From assembly GCA_028279765.1 (NCBI GenBank), contig JANQND010000002.1, forward strand, positions 62,001 to 126,000: DNA of 64,000 bases, in the 5' to 3' direction. Of the stretch, positions 63,807 through 64,000 are shown one piece after another. The position numbers and the translations under genes are program-made. The stretch comes from Candidatus Nanoarchaeia archaeon. Lineage in GTDB: Archaea > Nanobdellota > Nanobdellia > Woesearchaeales > WJIZ01. Below the pieces are notes generated by a model. That model did not search any database. It was not told the DNA's origin and saw nothing but the letters and a program-made list of their open reading frames with translations. Every line of letters begins with the position of its first letter. The stretch's first letter is position 1.

Positions 63807-64000
63807 AGAAATCTCAAATGGAAATTATGGGTATTGCAATCATTGTGGTTCTGCTCAGCCTGGCATTTCTCTTTGCAGTCAAATTTGTTATCCTCAAGGA
63901 GCCTACAGAGCAAAGTAAGGATTATCAGCAGAGCGAGCTTGCGGGAAATTTCATTAATGCACTGCTGGACACCAACGATCCACAGTGCTCTGACATCAAA
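63803..64000 (+). CDS. Pilin-like protein, N-terminal part (runs off the window)
   Basis: 66 codons from ATG 63803: KKSQMEIMGIAIIVVLLSLA, then a hydrophobic helix and FVILKEPTEQSKDY. The KKSQMEIMG start has a Ser-Gln junction and a Glu at +3 from the Gln. The 3' end lies outside the window. Fifth pilin-like gene in the cluster. Confidence 0.6.
   Translation, partial: MKKSQMEIMGIAIIVVLLSLAFLFAVKFVILKEPTEQSKDYQQSELAGNFINALLDTNDPQCSDIK

Overview
The window is archaeal chromosome. It encodes both subunits of the archaeal D-family DNA polymerase (DP1, DP2), Orc1/Cdc6, MCM, RFC small subunit, FEN-1, Hjc, TBP, aIF2-beta, pelota, an archaeal tRNA-splicing endonuclease, RNase Z, a PAN-type ATPase and TrmB/Lrp regulators. 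PolD excludes most Crenarchaeota. The many envelope proteins that begin with a short Lys/Arg-Gly/Ala/Ser-Gln signal, the giant Cys-rich surface proteins and the compact gene packing resemble DPANN archaea of the Woesearchaeota/Pacearchaeota type. That placement is an inference from gene style, not a phylogeny. Many promoters have a TATA-like element about 26 bp before the start codon, so leaderless transcripts are common. No tRNA, rRNA, CRISPR array or insertion sequence was found.

Layout. (1) 1-5.5 kb: a minus-strand shikimate operon, DAHP synthase-aroB-aroDE-aroK-aroC-aroA (aroA runs off the left edge). The enzymes are of bacterial type, including a P-loop shikimate kinase and a dehydratase-dehydrogenase fusion. 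(2) 5.6-8.9 kb: a TrmB regulator, a glycosyltransferase, and pelota, whose upstream region holds a large nested inverted repeat. (3) 8.9-16.6 kb: an envelope module with an anchored exported protein, an 840-residue polytopic protein, three tandem paralogous lipoproteins and a DUF6159 membrane protein. (4) 16.6-24.1 kb: housekeeping genes (rfcS, PRC-barrel, tyrS, three peptidases, a PAN-like ATPase) and a candidate C/D-box sRNA. (5) 24.3-30.5 kb: an aminotransferase-cupin fusion with a HAD phosphatase, divergent from a winged-helix regulator across an array of ACT-N3-AGT palindromes; then a Trm5-like methyltransferase, an orphan amino-acid-type binding protein and a double Lrp regulator. (6) 30.5-48.7 kb: an information-processing block (fen, endA, rnz, hjc, tbp, mcm, an OB-fold protein, eif2b, DP2, DP1, orc1/cdc6). 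(7) 48.7-49.1 kb: a probable replication origin with ORB-like inverted repeats flanking an AT-rich stretch. (8) 49.3-64 kb: a cell-surface cluster with two very large Cys-rich exported proteins and five small proteins with pilin-like N-termini, continuing past the right edge.

Functionally, the replication genes sit around a putative oriC, with orc1-DP1-DP2 reading away from it as one operon. The surface cluster reads away on the other side and looks like a secreted or pilus-associated attachment apparatus. The least familiar material is the surface cluster, the lipoprotein-centred envelope module and the regulated aminotransferase-cupin/HAD module.
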